This document shows positions 1 to 9,875 of a stretch of DNA of 64,000 nucleotides, in pieces. A model generated the notes under the pieces. The model was given only the letters and a program-made list of their open reading frames with translations. It did not search any database and was not told where the DNA came from. A program made the translations under genes and the position numbers. Positions within the stretch are counted from its first letter, which is position 1, and each line of letters opens with the position of its first letter. This stretch comes from Coix lacryma-jobi var. lacryma-jobi (taxonomy: Eukaryota; Streptophyta; Magnoliopsida; Poales; Poaceae). The stretch lies in assembly GCA_009763385.1 (NCBI GenBank), contig CM019827.1:92178314-92242313 (forward strand), given 5' to 3'.

Positions 1-121
1 AACCGTCCTCTGCCCGAGTTTTGTGGCCCAAACTCGGAAACCATCAGCGCCCAGGTTTTGAGGCCCAAACCTGGAAACCGTCCACTCGGTGGTTTTTCTG
101 TGGCTCAACCACCAAACCGAG
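1..121. repeat. LTR hairpin array (E1 3' LTR, partial)
   Basis: Three tandem inverted-repeat units are visible: arms CCGAG/CTCGG, then CCAGG/CCTGG, then a larger unit with inner arms GGTGG/CCACC enclosed by CTCGG/CCGAG. The loops are near-constant (TTTTGWGGCCCAAA type). The array continues leftward out of the window. Confidence 0.8.
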
Positions 122-422
122 TCATAGATGGGATGCACCGCCCGTGCAACCCGTCCACCTGCAAGTCTTCGCTCGTCGATGTCCCAGGCTGTCAGCCACC
201 ACAGTTGATCCTCAGGCCACCGGTCCCTCAGTCCATGCCTCACGTCCGCCCTTCGCCACTCTCGGTCCATCGGCACGGCACGTCTCTACTTGACCTTGAT
301 CTTGCCTTTGATCACTGTATCCGTGCTCGACACCTGCACAACACAAGCCAAAGAACATGCGCATTATCCCAGTTGACAATCACTCATCACTCAGAGACTC
401 GGCATACACCCATGTATCCACA
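1..422 (-). repeat. E1 3' LTR, partial (U3 side)
   Basis: This matches the terminal part of the other Sirevirus LTRs here, with the same sequence from the hairpin array (1-121) to the conserved end near catgtatcc at 411-422. The final bases are ACA instead of the usual GCA. The polypurine tract follows directly on the element-internal side. The rest of the LTR lies left of the window. Confidence 0.88.
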
Positions 423-438
423 ATCTCCCCCTTGATGA
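423..438 (-). promoter_or_regulatory. E1 polypurine tract (plus-strand primer site)
   Basis: On the minus strand this reads as a purine-rich run containing AAGGGGGAGAT directly before the 3' LTR start. That is the position and composition expected of the RNase H-resistant primer for plus-strand DNA synthesis. The same tract borders the LTR in E3, E4 and E7. Confidence 0.8.
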
Positions 439-1929
439 GTGCATTGTCAACTACCAACACAAATCATAATGGAATGGAAGAAAGAAGGAAGAAGGAGAGA
501 GAACTCGACCAAATGACCCAAAAGCATAGCAAAGCCAAAGAAGGTCAAGTGGAAAGAGCAAGACAACTTGGTCCCCAAAGACATGGGCAACGGCTCGACG
601 TGACCAAGTAAAGCAAAGCTAGCCCTCAAGAAGAGGTAGAACAGGCTCAACACCGCTAGCAAGAAAGCTCGAATACCAACTGTTATCAACTCAAAAACCA
701 AAAGAGTTAGATACCAATTGAAGAGCTGAAAAACCAATTGAAAAGCTGAAAATGTTTGCTAGTCCCTCAAGAAAGAGGCAAAGGCTCAACACAACTAGCA
801 AACTCCCCCTCAAATAGTGCACACAACCCAGGGAACACATGATTTGTCAGTATTTTCTCACCCTTAGTTGAAAAATGCACCATCAAGCAAAGGTGCACAA
901 GCACTCAAGTTTCTCCCCCTTGACAGAAAATCTCCCTCCAAAGATGCATATGAGTTAAAATGCAAGTTAGCAGCTTCAGGAATATAATCAAGAGAGTGCA
1001 AAAAATGCTCTACACAGTTCTGATCCGATGACTCATAAAATGCACAGAATGCTAGCAAAGGCTCAAACTGATCACTAAATACGAAATATGAACATGAGAG
1101 TAAAAGGAGCAATTTTCAGCCAAAAAAGGTATTCACCATCAAAATAGCACGAGACATGTATAGACAGGAAGTCATACAAGTGCTAAACATGTATACAAGG
1201 TGAACTACCCCTAGCACAGTTCAATCATCATGCTATAGAATGAAACATAGACTTGTGTATCCAAATTTTATCGGAGTTGTAGCGGTTAATTTACACAAGT
1301 TTAAATTTCAGCATGCAATTGCGAGAGGTTGAAAACTTGTCGTTGCCTAACTTTTCAACTGTGCGAAGCCTATGCAGAAGCAATCAGAAGCTTAAAGCAA
1401 CAATTTCAGTCATAAACTACACAGGTCAAGTTTAACTCAAAGTGCAATGAGAAACAGTCTCGAAATTGTGATGTGTTGACAAGCAATCCCATCTCGATCT
1501 TTTCAATTCACTTAACTAGGTTCAAATTTTAAAATAGAATATGAACATACCAAGCAAGTGAATGACTCAACACTAGAGACATAGCAATCTAGCATATATG
1601 AACAGCACAAGTGATTTCAACACATTCTACACATGCTAGTTGCAAATCTCAATGGTGAACATTTTCAAGTTTTAAGTTCATTAATCAGATTCACCATTCA
1701 TAAAATAGCTCCGCTCACAATCATGTAACAGTGATCAGAAAGAGCATAAGCTACAGCATAATTATAAAGCATCGGAGCAAATACTATACAGAGCATAGTT
1801 ACATTCTTCAGATTATATACATGAAGCTCTAAATGTAAATATGCAAGATGAAATGCAAAGATGCATGAAGAAACCAACTGAAAAACACAAAGTCAGTTTA
1901 TAGTACAAGAGTCAAAATGTTTTCCCCAT
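439..1929 (-). other. E1 noncoding region between pol stop and 3' LTR
   Basis: About 1.5 kb with no credible protein. It holds two copies of a unit bounded by GCTAG and CTAGC and containing CTCAAGAA..GAGG and GGCTCAACAC (near 618-660 and 757-795). It also holds extra polypurine-like tracts near 803 and 912 in addition to the one at the LTR. The short frames here are shared by E3 and E4 only as decayed noncoding sequence. No env-like ORF is seen. Confidence 0.7.
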
Positions 1930-4900
1930 CTAAAAGGGGAAACACACACCAAGCTCACCTCTCAACCTAGCAAAAGTTGATTGGTCCAAAGGCTTGGTGA
2001 AAATATCAGCCAACTGATGATGAGTATCGACATGGCGAAGGTCGATATCACCCTTCTCATAGTAGTCTCACAGAAAATTAAAGCGCACATCAATGTGTTT
2101 GGTCTTAGAGTGCAGCACGGGGTTCTTAGCAATGCTAATAGCACTCGTGCTGTCACAAAGAAAAGGAACGCGAGAAAAGCTCAGACAAAAATCACGCAAA
2201 GTGGCCATCATCCAAAGCAATTGGGAACAGCAGCTAGCCGCAACAACATATTCAGCCTCTGTGGTAGACTGGGCGACACTAGACTGCTTGCGAGAAGACC
2301 ATGATACAAGAGAAGAACCAATAAACTGGCAAGTCCCAGAAGTGAACTTGCGCTCAATCCGGCAACCAGCAAAATCGGCATCGGAATAACCACAAAGGGA
2401 GAGGGTGGAGGAAGCAGAATACCAAATCCCAAACTCAGGAGTGAAGCATAAGTACCTCATAATACGCTTGACTGCCTGACGGTGAGAGGTGCACGACGAA
2501 GACTGAAATCGCGCGCAGAGACACACCGCGAACTAGATGTCCGGGCGTGTCGCCGTCAGGTACAGTAGCGACCCGATCATACTCTGGTACTCCTTCTGGT
2601 CCACTGCTTCTCCTTCCTTGTACGCATCCAGGGACGTCGTGGTCGACATGGGTGTTGGAAGAGGCTTGGCCTCACCCATATCGAATTTCTTCAGGATATC
2701 CTTGGTATACTTACCCTGGTGCACAAACGTTCCCTCTCGAGACTGTTTGATTTGCAATCCAAGGAAAAACATCAACTCGCCCATCATGCTCATCTCAAAC
2801 TCCCTCTCATAGTATCTGCAAACTTGGCAACCAAAGCGTGAGAAGAACCACCGAAAATGATATCATCCACGTAAATCTGGACCAAGAGTGTGTCACTGCC
2901 TTGCTTGAGGATAAAGAGCGTTTTATCCACACATCCCATTTTAAAACCATATCATACCAGGCTCTAGGGGCTTGTTTCAAACCATACAACATTTTGTGAA
3001 GTTTAAAAACATTGTTTGGAAACTTGGGATTTTCGAAACCGGGGGGTTGTCTCACATATACTTCCTCTTCTATGTAGCCGTTTGAGAAGGCACTCTTGAC
3101 ATCCATTTGAAAAAGTTTGAAACCTTTAGATGCAGCAAAAGCCAAGAGTATCCTAATTGCCTCCAAACGGGCTACAGGAGCAAACGTCTCCTCATAATCT
3201 ATCCCCTCCTTCTGACTGCACCCCTGGGCTACAAGTCTGGCCTTGTTTCTCACTACATGGCCGTCCTCTCCTTGTTTGTTTTTGAAAACCCATTTTGTCC
3301 CAATTGGGTGACACTCAGAGGGAGGAGAAACTAGAACCCAAATCCGATTTCTTAAAAAAATTTCTAACTCCTCATGCATGGGATTGACCAAATCTAGATC
3401 CGTCAAAGCGTGTCCAACATCTCGGGGATCAAAATCAGCAACAAATGTAGAATGAGCAAAGTGAGAGATTTGTTGTGACCTTGACCGAGTGACGCGTTCG
3501 TCGATGCTATCGATCATCTGTTGAGGCGGGTGTTGGCGCTGAATGTCTCGTGGCGCTTCCCATGCCGAAGTGGCCTCCCCCTCAACAGTAGCTGGTGCCT
3601 CCTCGGGTACAAAAGGTACCACTCGAGGTGGCGGATCCCACGGCCCCCAAGGCGAACAAGAGGGATCGGGGCCGTGAGTCGTAGTAGAAGCCGCTCTTTG
3701 CGGCACAGCAGGTGGAGGAGGTGCTGGGTCATCCATCCCTTCAGCACCTTCTTCTTCATCATCGAAAAGAGGCTCGCCAACCTCATGATCACCTGCACGC
3801 TCAAAACAAGAAGAAGGACAAACCGAGGTCTCATCGAAGGTGACACCGGATGTCTCCATGACTCAGTTAGTGTCAAGGTTAAGTACACGATATGCACGAG
3901 TATGAGTGCCATAACCCAAAAACACACCGTCAGAAGAACGAGACTCAAACTTGTCCAAGTTGCCCTTTTTGAGTATAAAACAATGGCAACCAAAAAATCT
4001 AAAATAACTCATTTTCGGCAGTTTTCCAAAACGCAACTCATAAGAAGTCTTTTTCAAGAAAGCTCGGAGAAAAATGCGATTGGAAATGTAGCAAGCAGTG
4101 CTCATAGCTTCGGCCCAATATCGCCTAGGAGTCCTATGCTCATCGAGCATCGTCCTGGCCATCTCTACAAGGGTCTGATTCTTCCTTTCTACAACACCAT
4201 TCTGAGGCAGTGTGTAGGGAGAAGAAAACTGATGCTCTAAACCCAAGGAGTTACAAAACTTCTCAAAATCCGAATTCTTGAATTCGGAACCATTATCACT
4301 CCTAATAGCTCGCATTGAGTTCAAAGGGAACTCATTCTGAAGACGCAAAAAATTCAGATTGCGAGCAAAAGAGAAGTCTCAGTTTTTCAGCTAAAAAGAA
4401 AACCCACGAATATCTCGAAAAGTCGTCAACAACAACAAGCACCATTACACTTCCCCAACCGAGCTCACCCGAGCCGGACCAACAAGGTCCATGTGCAAAA
4501 GCTCTCCAGGGCGCTAGTCATGACCTGAGTCACTGGATGGTGGGGAGCGGCAACCATCTTCCATGTCTACAAGAATGACAAACAAGATCCTTCTCCATGC
4601 ACAACTTGGGCAATCTCGGATTAGGCCAAGTGAACTAAGTCTGCTAGCAAGTCGAAGCGCAAATGTCCTAGTCTCATATGCCACTTCCAAAGATCAGGGG
4701 AGGAAGGTCCAGCCAAAGAACAACGAACTCCAAATGACTCTGAGAAATCCGCACGAAAGATTTCCAAAGGGCAAAATCCCACAAACAAGATTGCCCTGAG
4801 GATCCAAAATACGACTGAGATTCGGCTTAAAACGAATCTCATAGTCGTCATCAAAGAGTTGCGAAACAGAAAGAAGGTTAAAATGCAAGTTAGAAACAAG

Positions 4901-5095
4901 AGCAACATCGCGCAACACAAAGTGCTCATTAACTCGCACCGACTCGCGGGACAACACTCTACCTTTGCTATTGTCGCCGAAGGTGATAAACTCCTTTCCG
5001 GCGACCGGACTAAGACTGGAGAACCACTTGGCATTTCCGGTCATGTGCCTGGAGCAACCGGAATCCACCAACCAAACGTTCTTCAATCGTTTTAC
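1930..5095 (-). pseudogene. pol: E1 pol pseudogene (protease, integrase, RT, RNase H)
   Basis: Read right to left: an aspartic protease with DSGCSRHMTG (about 5030-5070); a GAG-pre-integrase region; an integrase core with RSDNGSEF and VVERKNQTL; the RT with FAPVARLEAIRILLAFA, FQMDVKSAF and YVDD (about 2849-2881); and RNase H with YSDADFAGC and TEAEYV, ending in LADIFTKPLD just before the TAG stop at 1930-1932. Frameshifts break it near 4349-4620. A deletion of about 25 bp in the RT (near 2943) is seen by comparison with E4. The functional polyprotein would mature, reverse-transcribe and integrate the element; this copy cannot encode it intact. Confidence 0.88.
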
Positions 5096-5100
5096 CTACA

Positions 5101-7730
5101 TCAATAAAAAGACATAGGGTGAGCATACGGTCCAACACTGGGGTTAGTGAAGTAAGGAGAATACCAGTGTTGGGTCGGCTGCTCAAAAGAACGGTTAGCA
5201 GAAAACCCATTCCTAGCACGCCTACGGGAAGAGCGAAAGAGCGATCACCACGTTGAGGAAAATGTGGTCCGCTAAGGGAAGAGCGTCCATCGCGATACTC
5301 AAAACGCGGTGGGGGAAAACGCTCAACAACAAAGCCACCGCCACAGGGTCCATAGCCTACAACTGCAGGCTCTCGCCGGGCACGTCCTCTCCGCTGCCTA
5401 GGCCTAGGAACTTGAGGTTCTGGACCTATAGGCCTAACAACATGCCTCTGAATATTCGGCACATGTACATCATGGAAAGGATGGTACATGTCCATGTTCA
5501 TCTCCATTGCGCGGCGCGCTTCTCTCTTGCGCCGAAAGCAAAACTCACTCAAGTGTCCATCTCTCCCACAGTGCTCACAATGGTACCTCACCACTCTCAT
5601 AGGGGGTTGTTGATACTCACGTTAGTGGGTATGGATCACTTTGCCCTTCTGTGGCATAAGCTCCTCCTGGATGGGTGGCATGGTGTCCAGCTTGTTCTTG
5701 AGGTGGTTTGGTTTGGGAGCCCATGATTGTTCTTGGGTGGAGCTCTCGGAGGTTCAAACAAAGACCCCATCCTTGGTGTTAGGCTTGAGAGGATCTTTGG
5801 GTGGAATCTTGGTAAGCTTCGGAGTAGTGGTGGAGTTGGGCTTCTCACATGGGTTAAGACCACTCGACTCTCCAATCTTCCCAAAAGACGAAACATCAAC
5901 ACTCGGAGCAAAACCTACACCTAGACCTCCAGCAGCTCGCTTGAATTGGGAGATCATCATCCCGAGCTGTGGCTCACCACTAGACACCCATTACAAGATG
6001 GTCCGAAGGTATGTGTTTTCCTCCTCGGTTTGCATCTTGTCATGCTTCACATTAGCGATCTCCATCTCCAAACCCTCACAAAGAACACACCTAGCCACAC
6101 ATGTGCTACCTGAGTTGGCCTCTTCAAGAGACACAATCTTGGCATTCTTCTCTGCCAACTCAGATTGCAAGCCCGCACAGGACTTGCACGCACCCAACAG
6201 CAAGGATCTCGCCTTCAGCTCATCCACCTCTCCTACCAACACAGCATACTTACTCCTCAAAGTGAGAAGGTCAGTCATGTGTGTGGAGCACATCTCACAC
6301 TCCTCCTCGGTAACAACTACGGTGGACTTGATAGATTCAAGTTCCTTCACCGTATCCTCCCACTTCTGCCTAAACTCCTTGCACTCTCTAGTAGCATGCC
6401 TAAGCAACTTATCCTGACTAAGGAGCGCGGCAGTAAGCTTCTCGACCTCAGCAGAAAGCTCATCGGGGGTCTGAGATACCTGGGAGGTGTCGTCGTCATC
6501 GTCGTCATCGTTCCGAGGAGTGTCCTCCAGCTCGCCGTCGACCTCCTTGCCGAGGGCCATGGTGCAGAAGCCGTCGTTGTCGGCGAAGAAGTAGAGGCCG
6601 TTCAGCTTGTCCTCGATCCTCTTCTTCTTCTTGGACTCGTCGTCGCTTGAGGCAGCGGAGTCATCATCCGAGTCGTCGACGTCGCTAAGTGTGGCGAAGA
6701 ACGCACGCTGCTCAGCCTGGGCCTTCTCCAAGTACTTCGTCTTGATGTACTCCTTGTTGAAGCCGCCCTTCCGCTTGTGCTTCGCGGGGACGTACTTCTC
6801 CTTGTGCTTTCTGGAGTCGTACTTGTGCCCATGATCTGCCTTGCTGAAGGTCTACTTGTTCTTCTTCGGGCAATTGGTGATGAAGTGGTTGGGGTCACCG
6901 CACTCGAAGCATCCCGAGCGTCCTCCTCCACGGCGACGGTTCATGCGGTTCTTGTGGAACCGCGAGAACCGGTTGGCGAGCAAAGCCAGCACGTCATCCC
7001 CCATGAACTCCAGCTGCTCCTCTATGACAGAAAGAAGAGAAGAGAGTGCAAAGCCTCCAGAGGGGTTAGCAGAAGAGGCAGAAACCAAAGCCATCGACGA
7101 GCCAGAAGGATTTTCATAAGAAGCCTTCGCCATGGCGTCAATCTCATTGGACTTGAGCTTACTGAAGAGCTCGTCGCACGTGAGGGTCTCATAGTTAGGC
7201 GATTCGATGATTGCCTGAACCTTGGAATCCCACACCGATCGATCAAGAGTATGCAAAAGCTTCAAAGCTCTCTCATGATCATCAAAAGGCAACAGCTCCT
7301 TGTTAGCCCTCATCCTGTTGACAATCACCTGAAAGCGAGCGAATGAACTTTCTATGCTCTCGCCAGGCATATGTCGAAAGTTCTCATACTCTCGCTTGAA
7401 CGACTCGTAGAGACAAGTTTTGACTTGAGAGGTTCCCTCATGGAAACGCATGAGGGTAGCCCAAATTTCCCGAGCCGTAGCGAGGTGAGAAACGCGATCA
7501 AACTCAGACATGCTCAAACATGAGAAAGGAGCATTACGGGCTCGGCTATTGGCATCGTGCTCATCGATCTGACGCTGAGTGACACGAGCAGCCAAGACCA
7601 CGTAATCGGCAGAGTTGCAAATATCCCAGATGGAAGCACCAATACTCTGCAAATAGGCCGATATGCGTATCTTCCAATACGCATAGTTCGTCCCATCAAA
7701 GAACGGCGGTTTGCCCACGCCGCGATCCAT
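5101..7730 (-). pseudogene. gag: E1 gag pseudogene (Sirevirus long gag)
   Basis: It starts with MDRGVGKPPFFDGTNYAYWK at the same ATG as E3 gag. The order is the copia gag domain, a CCHC knuckle CFECGDPNHFITNC, an acidic linker with DTSQVS, a coiled coil with CEMC, CKSC and CVLC pairs, a Pro/Thr-rich linker, a second knuckle CEHCGRDGHLSEFC and a basic tail. Two nonsense codons split the first part: TAG at 6852-6854 where E4 has CAG, and TAA at 5991-5993 where E4 has TCA. At least one frameshift follows between 5600 and 5754. The reading frame closes with TGA at 5101-5103, beside the pol start region. Confidence 0.87.
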
Positions 7731-7776
7731 GTCGCCTTCTATGGATCTGGAACCGGCTAAGGTGAGAGATCCTTAA

Positions 7777-7791
7777 CCCGCTCTGATACCA
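7777..7791 (-). promoter_or_regulatory. E1 primer binding site (initiator tRNA-Met type)
   Basis: The minus strand reads TGGTATCAGAGCGGG two bases after the LTR end. TGGTATCAGAGC is the standard complement of the 3' end of plant initiator tRNA-Met in Ty1/copia elements. E1 keeps the canonical A at position 8, unlike E3, E4 and E6, which have G. Confidence 0.9.
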
Positions 7792-8204
7792 ATTGAAGGA
7801 CCGAGAATGCAATAACAAGGCGATCAGAGGGGGGTGAATGGGAGCCACAAAAATTTCTCTCAAAACTTTGGCCTTTTGTCCCCAAAATCAACCCCAAGAG
7901 CTTCGATCGAAACCGTGATGCCCACGACCCTTGGAAGAGGGTGGATGATCCCTAGGATCACAGTGAGGCACCACAAAGCGATAGCGAACCAAACGTCAAA
8001 AGCACCGGCACAAGTTCGACCCTCAAAAATCAAGTCCCGAACGTAGATAAATGGCTACGTCGAGAAATCCCCAAATACCTATGCTAACAAGTAGCAAAGA
8101 TACCTAGAGAGGTTCCTTGATCAACTCTAGGGCCAAACGTAAAGTCCAGAAACCAAGCGAACAAGCCGGAAGAGCAAACAAACTAGAACTCAACACTCAG
8201 CCGA

Positions 8205-8475
8205 TTCGCAGGCTGTCCGGACTCCCAGTCCCGGACTGTCCGCTCCAGGCCGGACTGTCCGCGGTTCACTGGCGGACTGTCCACCGGCAGAAAACCCAAA
8301 ACAGCACGAGTGCTGCAAGTCCTATGGACGTTCCCGGACTGTCCGCGAACTCCAACGGCGGACTGTCCGCCGGTCAAAACTGGACACAATGCTCGGCGAC
8401 GAACAGCCACTGCTCGGCTGAGTCCCGATGCCCTGACTGTCCGCGCCCCAAACGGCGGACTGTCCGCGGATGTCC
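8205..8475. repeat. GGACTGTCC palindrome cluster in E1 5' LTR
   Basis: About nine copies of a CGGACTGTCCGC-like core occur within 270 bp, at irregular spacing, several with longer symmetric arms such as GCGGACTGTCCGC. The same cluster type is found in E4 (about 34944-35200 and 44995-45270) and E6 (about 59140-59410). Clusters of short palindromes in LTRs are a reported trait of Sireviruses. Confidence 0.8.
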
Positions 8476-9229
8476 AGAGAGGGCGATTTTGGTCGCCCTC
8501 AACTCGAATCCTCCCAAATTCAAATCAAACCAAAATCCCTTGCTCCCAAACTTGGAGAAGATGATCACGAGGTAGTTGGAATACTATCCCCAAGAAATCA
8601 TCCGCTCAAATCGATTCAAACACCGAGAATCCGAGAGGGAAAGAGTATGAGCCAAAAAAGCGCCACGTAAACAAAATCAACTCGATCTACTTGTTCGTGA
8701 GGAGTTAGAACAAGTTGGTTCAAACGGATTTCGCAAAGACGTAATAGAGTGGGAGATCGAGTGACGGGAAAAATGTGGAGAAACGAAGAACGTGAAGAAC
8801 ACGAACACAACGCGAATCAAGTCATCGATCTACAACCGTGTGGCTACCACACGCTACAACAGTGAGATTATGGTCACACTTCCTCAAAATCTCCAGTACA
8901 CAGAGGTATGGTTCTCTGCGGATCTCAGTAGCTACAGCAAGGGATTGGGAGAGCAGGAAACCCTAGAAGCAAAGAGCAAATGACTGAGATAGATGGGGAG
9001 GTGGGTGTCTCCCCCTACTTATCCTAATTCTAACTATTCCTAATTCCCACTCTACCCCTAACTAATTACAGAGCGAACCAGCTAAACCCTAGGGTTATTC
9101 TGGACCAACTCATGGTAGGTGGTGATCCGACGGCCATGCCAGCACAACTGGTAGCGTTGCCTCGACGCCACCTCACCGATCGCCGCCACGTGCCGCCACC
9201 GCTCTGCTTGTCCTTTACCATACGTCGCA

Positions 9230-9503
9230 CCCCCGGTTTTGTGGCCCAAACCGGGAAACCATCCTTCACAGCCAACCCCCGGTTTTGAGGCCCAAACCGG
9301 GAAACCAGCCGACCAGCACCTGAGTTTTGTGGCCCAAACTTAGCAAACTCGCAGCACCCAGGTTTTGAGGTCCAAATCTGGAAACCGTCCTCAGCCCGAG
9401 TTTTGTGGCCCAAACTCAGAAACCATCAGCGCCCAGGTTTTGAGGCCCAAACCTGGAAACCGTCCACTCGGTGGTTTTTCTGTGGCTCAACCACCAAACC
9501 GAG
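9230..9503. repeat. LTR hairpin array (E1 5' LTR, complete)
   Basis: Seven consecutive inverted-repeat units, most of about 33-45 bp pitch: arms CCCGG, CCCGG, CTGAG, CCAGG, CGAG, CCAGG, and the final GGTGG nested in CTCGG. Loops are near-constant, TTTTGTGGCCCAAA or TTTTGAGGCCCAAA. A few right arms carry C-to-T or G-to-A changes (for example CTTAG where E4 has CTCAG). Confidence 0.85.
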
Positions 9504-9804
9504 CCGTAGATGGGATGCACCGCCCGTGCAACCCGTCCACCCGCAAGTCTTCGCTCGTCGATGTCCCAGGCTGTCAACCACCACAACTGATCCTCAGGCC
9601 ACCGGTCCCTCAGTCCAAGCCTCACGTCCGCCCTTCGCCACTCTCGGTCCATCGACATGGCACGTCTCTACTTGAACTTCACCTTGCCTTTGATCACTGT
9701 AACCGTGCTCGACACCTGCACAACACAAGCCAAAGAACATGCGCATTATCCCAGTTGACAATCACTCATCACTCAGAGACTCGGCATACACCCATGTATC
9801 CGCA

Positions 9805-9875
9805 ATGTTTGTTTGGTCATGCTCTCACAACTCACTTATTACCTTGGCGTAGAGGCAAATTGATCCATACATTAC
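9805..9875. other. Short unassigned spacer between E1 and E2
   Basis: These 71 bp match neither flanking element and contain no recognisable gene. They end in attac before the E2 LTR. They could be a remnant of the sequence into which E1 or E2 inserted. Confidence 0.4.

Larger units (their letters stand above)
1..9804 (-). mobile_element. E1: Sirevirus (Ty1/copia) retrotransposon, 3' LTR truncated by window edge
   Basis: Read on the minus strand from 9804 down, this holds a 5' LTR (7794-9804), a PBS resembling the complement of plant initiator tRNA-Met, gag, pol in the Ty1/copia order protease-integrase-RT-RNase H, a long noncoding stretch, a polypurine tract and the start of a 3' LTR. LTR ends are TG and CA. 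The long gag with two zinc knuckles, roughly 2-kb palindrome-rich LTRs and repeated polypurine tracts fit the Sirevirus (Maximus/SIRE) lineage. Coding parts carry nonsense codons, deletions and frameshifts, so the copy is defective. The target duplication cannot be tested because the left end lies outside; the right flank begins atgtt. Confidence 0.9.
7794..9804 (-). repeat. E1 5' LTR (2011 bp)
   Basis: It runs from tgaaggaccgag to catgtatccgca on the plus strand (TG..CA). In element orientation the hairpin array (9230-9503) lies in U3 and the GGACTGTCC palindrome cluster (about 8205-8475) in R/U5. A perfect stem CGTGTGG-CTA-CCACACG sits at 8837-8853. The likely core promoter lies near 9000-9030, at a conserved GGATAAGTAG that corresponds to GTATAAGTAG in E3. 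The apparent ORFs on both strands are by-products of the repeats. Confidence 0.9.

Noticed and set aside
864..1112. Small ORF between E1 pol and the LTR as a possible env gene
   Set aside because: Only partly alignable with E4 and broken in E3, with no transmembrane pattern beyond a short Leu run; best treated as noncoding.
8205..8475. CRISPR-like array of short repeats
   Set aside because: The cores are short palindromes at irregular spacing within a eukaryotic LTR, with no repeat-spacer regularity and no cas genes.
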